Part shown: in pieces, positions 31,494 to 33,628 of the stretch
How the letters are laid out: each line of letters opens with the position of its first letter
Numbering within the stretch: the first letter of the stretch is position 1
The notes under the pieces: model-generated
Databases searched by the model: none
What the model was told of the DNA's origin: nothing
Seen by the model: the letters and a program-made list of their open reading frames with translations, nothing else
Assembly (NCBI GenBank): GCA_041479965.1
Contig: JBGOZE010000005.1
Coordinates: forward strand, 1-33,628
From: SM23-78 sp041479965
GTDB taxonomy: Archaea > Nanobdellota > Nanobdellia > Woesearchaeales > SM23-78
Direction of reading: 5' to 3'
Length of the DNA stretch: 33,628 nucleotides
Program-made: the position numbers and the translations under genes

Positions 31494-32678
31494 ACCCAAT
31501 TCCTCATACACTTCCTCATACTTCTTGATTATCTTCTTCCATTCGAAGTCTTTTATCTTCTTCAGGGCATTGGCTGCCAGGGCTTTGGCTTTGGGTTGGT
31601 CTCTCATGAGCAGCTTGACAGCCTGTGTGAATTCCTCGACATTGTCTTTGTCGCACAGCAACCCGCTCTCCTTGTTGTCTATCAGGTCTGGTATGCAGGG
31701 TATGTTGCTTGCCACTACTGGCAGTCCTGAAGCCATGGCTTCCATGACTACTCCTGGCAATCCTTCTCCTTCTGCTGGCAGCAGGAAGATGTCGCTGGCC
31801 TGATAGAGCTTGGGAACATCTTGCCTGAATCCCAGGAACCTGACTTTGCTTCTGAGCGCCATCTCTTCGACTTCGTCCTGATATTTCTTTCTCTCAGGAC
31901 CATCGCCTACGAGCAGGAACACAACATCCCATTTTCTTAGCTCGTCTGCTATGCGTATTATCTTGTCAATGCCTTTTCTTTGGACCATTATACCGACAAA
32001 CAAAACAACTGCGGTCTCTGGCTTTATGTTAAGCTTCTGCCTTATCTCCTGCCTGTGCTTTTTCTTTTCCTTGATGAACCGGGCATATTTGTCAATATCA
32101 ATTCCTGTGGGTATCACCCTGATTTTATTTTTGGGTATGTCTGCTTTGAGGGCATGAGGCACTAGGCTTTCTCCGTACAACATTATGATGTCCGGAGTCT
32201 TGAAGATGAGCCAGCCGAACATCTTGTCATAGATTTTGAACAATGCATCCATTGTTTTTCCCATGCTGAAGCTGTAGCCAGGAACAGTGTCCATTGTCAG
32301 GATAAGTTTTTTCTCTTTGAAGAATAATTTCTTGGCAAGCATGATCTTCAGGCTGGTCAGATAATATGGTACCCACATGTGGATGATGTCCTTGTCCTTG
32401 ATTGCCTTGTGAGTGTTGATGCAGAACATCGGGGTCACAGGCAATGGCTGCTCTGAGCCTACAAAAGGAGTGTTGACAGTTGAATAGGTGAAGACTTTAG
32501 CTTCCTCTGCCAGCTTGCTGTGGTGCAATGACTCGTCTCTCTTCCTGAAAAGCTTTTTAGGGACAAGCAAGCTAGTATCGTAGCCTTTCCGTCCTAGCTG
32601 GTTTATCAGCTCAGAGATAGGCCTTTTGAGGAGCACAGGAGGATTCACATAGCAGATGCGAGGATGTTTGCGAGGCAT
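31491..32678 (-). CDS. GT4-family glycosyltransferase (GT-B fold)
   Basis: A 395-residue retaining glycosyltransferase. RICYVNPPVLLKRPISEL opens the N-lobe; IPTGIDIDKYARF, VLFVGIMVQRKGIDKIIR, VGDGPERKKY, VRFLGFRQDVPKLYQASDIFLLPAEGEGLPGVVMEAMASG are GT4 steps, here named in pieces, with the EX7E motif in EGEGLPGVVME. The frame extends to GTG 32705, three bases from the upstream stop, but ATG 32678 follows AAGGA at a normal spacing and starts the first beta strand, so I prefer it. It follows a DUF2304 membrane protein, a frequent neighbour of archaeal glycosyltransferases. Donor and acceptor are unknown. Confidence 0.88.
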   Translation of the reverse strand: MPRKHPRICYVNPPVLLKRPISELINQLGRKGYDTSLLVPKKLFRKRDESLHHSKLAEEAKVFTYSTVNTPFVGSEQPLPVTPMFCINTHKAIKDKDIIHMWVPYYLTSLKIMLAKKLFFKEKKLILTMDTVPGYSFSMGKTMDALFKIYDKMFGWLIFKTPDIIMLYGESLVPHALKADIPKNKIRVIPTGIDIDKYARFIKEKKKHRQEIRQKLNIKPETAVVLFVGIMVQRKGIDKIIRIADELRKWDVVFLLVGDGPERKKYQDEVEEMALRSKVRFLGFRQDVPKLYQASDIFLLPAEGEGLPGVVMEAMASGLPVVASNIPCIPDLIDNKESGLLCDKDNVEEFTQAVKLLMRDQPKAKALAANALKKIKDFEWKKIIKKYEEVYEELG

Positions 32679-32708
32679 GGTTGTTTCCTTGTCAATTCTT
32701 TTCACTAA

Positions 32709-33062
32709 TCACTTCTTCTTCTTCCTCTCATCCTCTTTCTTGTTGTTATTGAGGGCGATTTTTCTCACAACATCGCTGAGATTCTTTTCCATGCCTTCCA
32801 GCTTGACATAAAGCCTGAAGACCAGGTAGAAGAGCACGATGCTGCTAACATAGAGGATAAGGTCAGTTCCTCTTCCTATGCCTAATATCTGGGAGAACAC
32901 AGTAGTTATGTTCGGGATGAATATGACCAGGATGACCGCAAGCCATAAAGCAACCCAGAAGAGCAGCTCATTCTTGGTGAGCTTATTATCCCTGAACCTA
33001 AGCCAAGCCCTGCTCATGGCAAAGAGTGCGAATACTGTGACTAAAACCTGAATGATCTCCAT
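32709..33062 (-). CDS. DUF2304 small membrane protein
   Basis: A 117-residue protein with three hydrophobic segments: residues about 3-17, 31-52 and 62-84, followed by a charged tail (LEGMEKNLSDVVRKIAL and many Lys/Glu). The order RFRDNKLTKNELLFWVALW and GIGRGTDLILYVSSIVLFYLVFRLYVKLE (shortened here to GIGRGTDL and YVKLEGMEK) is typical of DUF2304. The frame opens at 33143, but GGAGGGG six bases before ATG 33062 and the family start fix the start there. It is the first gene of a pair with the GT4 enzyme. Function is unknown; a membrane partner for glycosyltransferases is an inference from position. Confidence 0.85.
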   Translation of the reverse strand: MEIIQVLVTVFALFAMSRAWLRFRDNKLTKNELLFWVALWLAVILVIFIPNITTVFSQILGIGRGTDLILYVSSIVLFYLVFRLYVKLEGMEKNLSDVVRKIALNNNKKEDERKKKK

Positions 33063-33107
33063 ATTAATCCCCTCCGGAACCTCTAGGAGCCCTAGTGAGC
33101 ACCCTGG

Positions 33108-33120
33108 CTTTATATTTTTT
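33108..33120 (-). promoter_or_regulatory. Putative TATA box of the DUF2304-GT4 pair
   Basis: The minus strand reads AAAAAATATAAAG. The RNA start would fall near 33086, about 24 bases before ATG 33062. A small inverted repeat, CTAGG-AGC-CCTAG (33083-33095), lies at the expected start site. Confidence 0.5.
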
Positions 33121-33159
33121 GTGAAGATGGGGATGAAATACAATAAATTCAGAAAATTC

Positions 33160-33628
33160 TTAGTTTAGGGTTATATTAAGGCTTTCTGTGTAATTGGTGC
33201 TTGTTGTGTTGGCTTTTGCTGTTAGTTGGTAGGTTCCTGTGCTACTGAAGTTGTGCTGTATCATGATTGACACGTTTTCGTTCGGTGTTAGTGTTGTTTG
33301 TTGGTTGCTCCAGATGGTTCCTGCTGTGTCATTGGTGCTTAAGCTCCAGGTGAAGGTCTTATTTACTGAAAATAGATTCTTTACTATGAATTCTAATATA
33401 GCATCAGTGCTGTTACTGTAAAGCTTTGAGAAATTGGTTATATTTAATTCTTTTAGATTTATACTGCCAGTCTTTGAACTGGTCCTGTTTGTTGTAAAAG
33501 CAATGAAGTCATAATTTTTCAAGTCATAAGAAGAATAATTGTTCTCAAAAGTTATTGAAATGTTTTCGTTCTCAGAAAGGTTAAATAATGATATAGCATA
33601 ATAAGTGTCTTCTCCTGTATTAAAACTC
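33160..33628 (-). CDS. C-terminal part of a sequon-rich surface protein (runs off the window)
   Basis: The minus-strand frame is open from the window edge to TAA at 33160, giving 155 residues; the start lies outside. The visible part is Ser/Thr/Asn-rich with alternating beta-strand patterns, no membrane segment and about 13 N-X-S/T sequons (NLS, NIS, NYS, NRT, NIT, NST, NKT, NDT, NVS, NFS, NTT, NYT, NIT). The end resembles an Ig-like or PKD-like beta-sandwich (GTYQLTAKANTTS). Such proteins in archaea are secreted or S-layer-type and heavily N-glycosylated. It could be a substrate for the glycan made by this locus. A TTG at 33522 is not needed as start because the frame continues upstream. Confidence 0.75.
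   Translation of the reverse strand, partial: SFNTGEDTYYAISLFNLSENENISITFENNYSSYDLKNYDFIAFTTNRTSSKTGSINLKELNITNFSKLYSNSTDAILEFIVKNLFSVNKTFTWSLSTNDTAGTIWSNQQTTLTPNENVSIMIQHNFSSTGTYQLTAKANTTSTNYTESLNITLN

Overview
The window looks archaeal. Several operons start behind TATA boxes of the TTTAAAAA or TATATAAA kind, ribosome binding sites are of the GGTGAT/GGAGG/GGGG type, one gene appears to be leaderless, and the right edge holds a secreted-type protein crowded with N-X-S/T sequons. A DPANN-like lineage (for example Woesearchaeota-related) is my guess from the protein style (short DUF2304 protein, lysine-rich proteins, sequon-rich surface protein); it is not proven. Nearly the whole window is one large surface-glycan locus. 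I saw no tRNA, rRNA, CRISPR array, transposase or integrase, and no stretch over 300 bases lacks a gene.

Left block (+ strand, 57-13133). A GT-B glycosyltransferase and a Wzx-type flippase come first and end in a strong hairpin. A new promoter then drives a heptose operon: HddA-type kinase, GmhA-type isomerase and an HddC-GmhB fusion, which together could make GDP-D-glycero-manno-heptose from sedoheptulose 7-phosphate. Interleaved or downstream are three SDR enzymes, a zinc-finger C-methyltransferase, an RmlC-type 3,5-epimerase, a CmcI-type methyltransferase and a GT2-like glycosyltransferase. The order suggests a tailored, possibly branched heptose.

Middle block (+ strand, 13286-23950). A PP-loop N-acetyl-sugar amidotransferase is followed by a nonulosonic-acid (legionaminic-acid-like) set: NeuB paralogue, SpsF-type cytidylyltransferase, GNAT-NeuB fusion, NeuC/LegG epimerase, DegT-fold protein, FemAB-DegT (LegC-like) fusion and a retaining-type LegB dehydratase. 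Every step from UDP-GlcNAc to a CMP-activated diamino nonulosonate has a candidate, two of them in unusual fusions.

Right block (- strand, 33628-24089). Reading leftward: the end of a sequon-rich protein; a DUF2304 protein plus GT4 glycosyltransferase; a lone class II Fic gene with a palindromic operator; then a second 3-deoxy-ulosonate operon (NeuB, SpsF, GT2-NeuA fusion, cupin-NeuB fusion, GT-B transferase). The window therefore holds four NeuB homologues and three cytidylyltransferase domains, including two separate NeuB+SpsF pairs. The + strand pair has altered active-site signatures. The - strand SpsF lacks a normal start codon for its first beta strand and is in frame with the upstream NeuB across a single TAG.

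Most noteworthy: the fusion-rich twin nonulosonate systems, the NeuB-TAG-SpsF junction, the paired active-site changes in the + strand NeuB/SpsF copies, and the heptose-tailoring operon.
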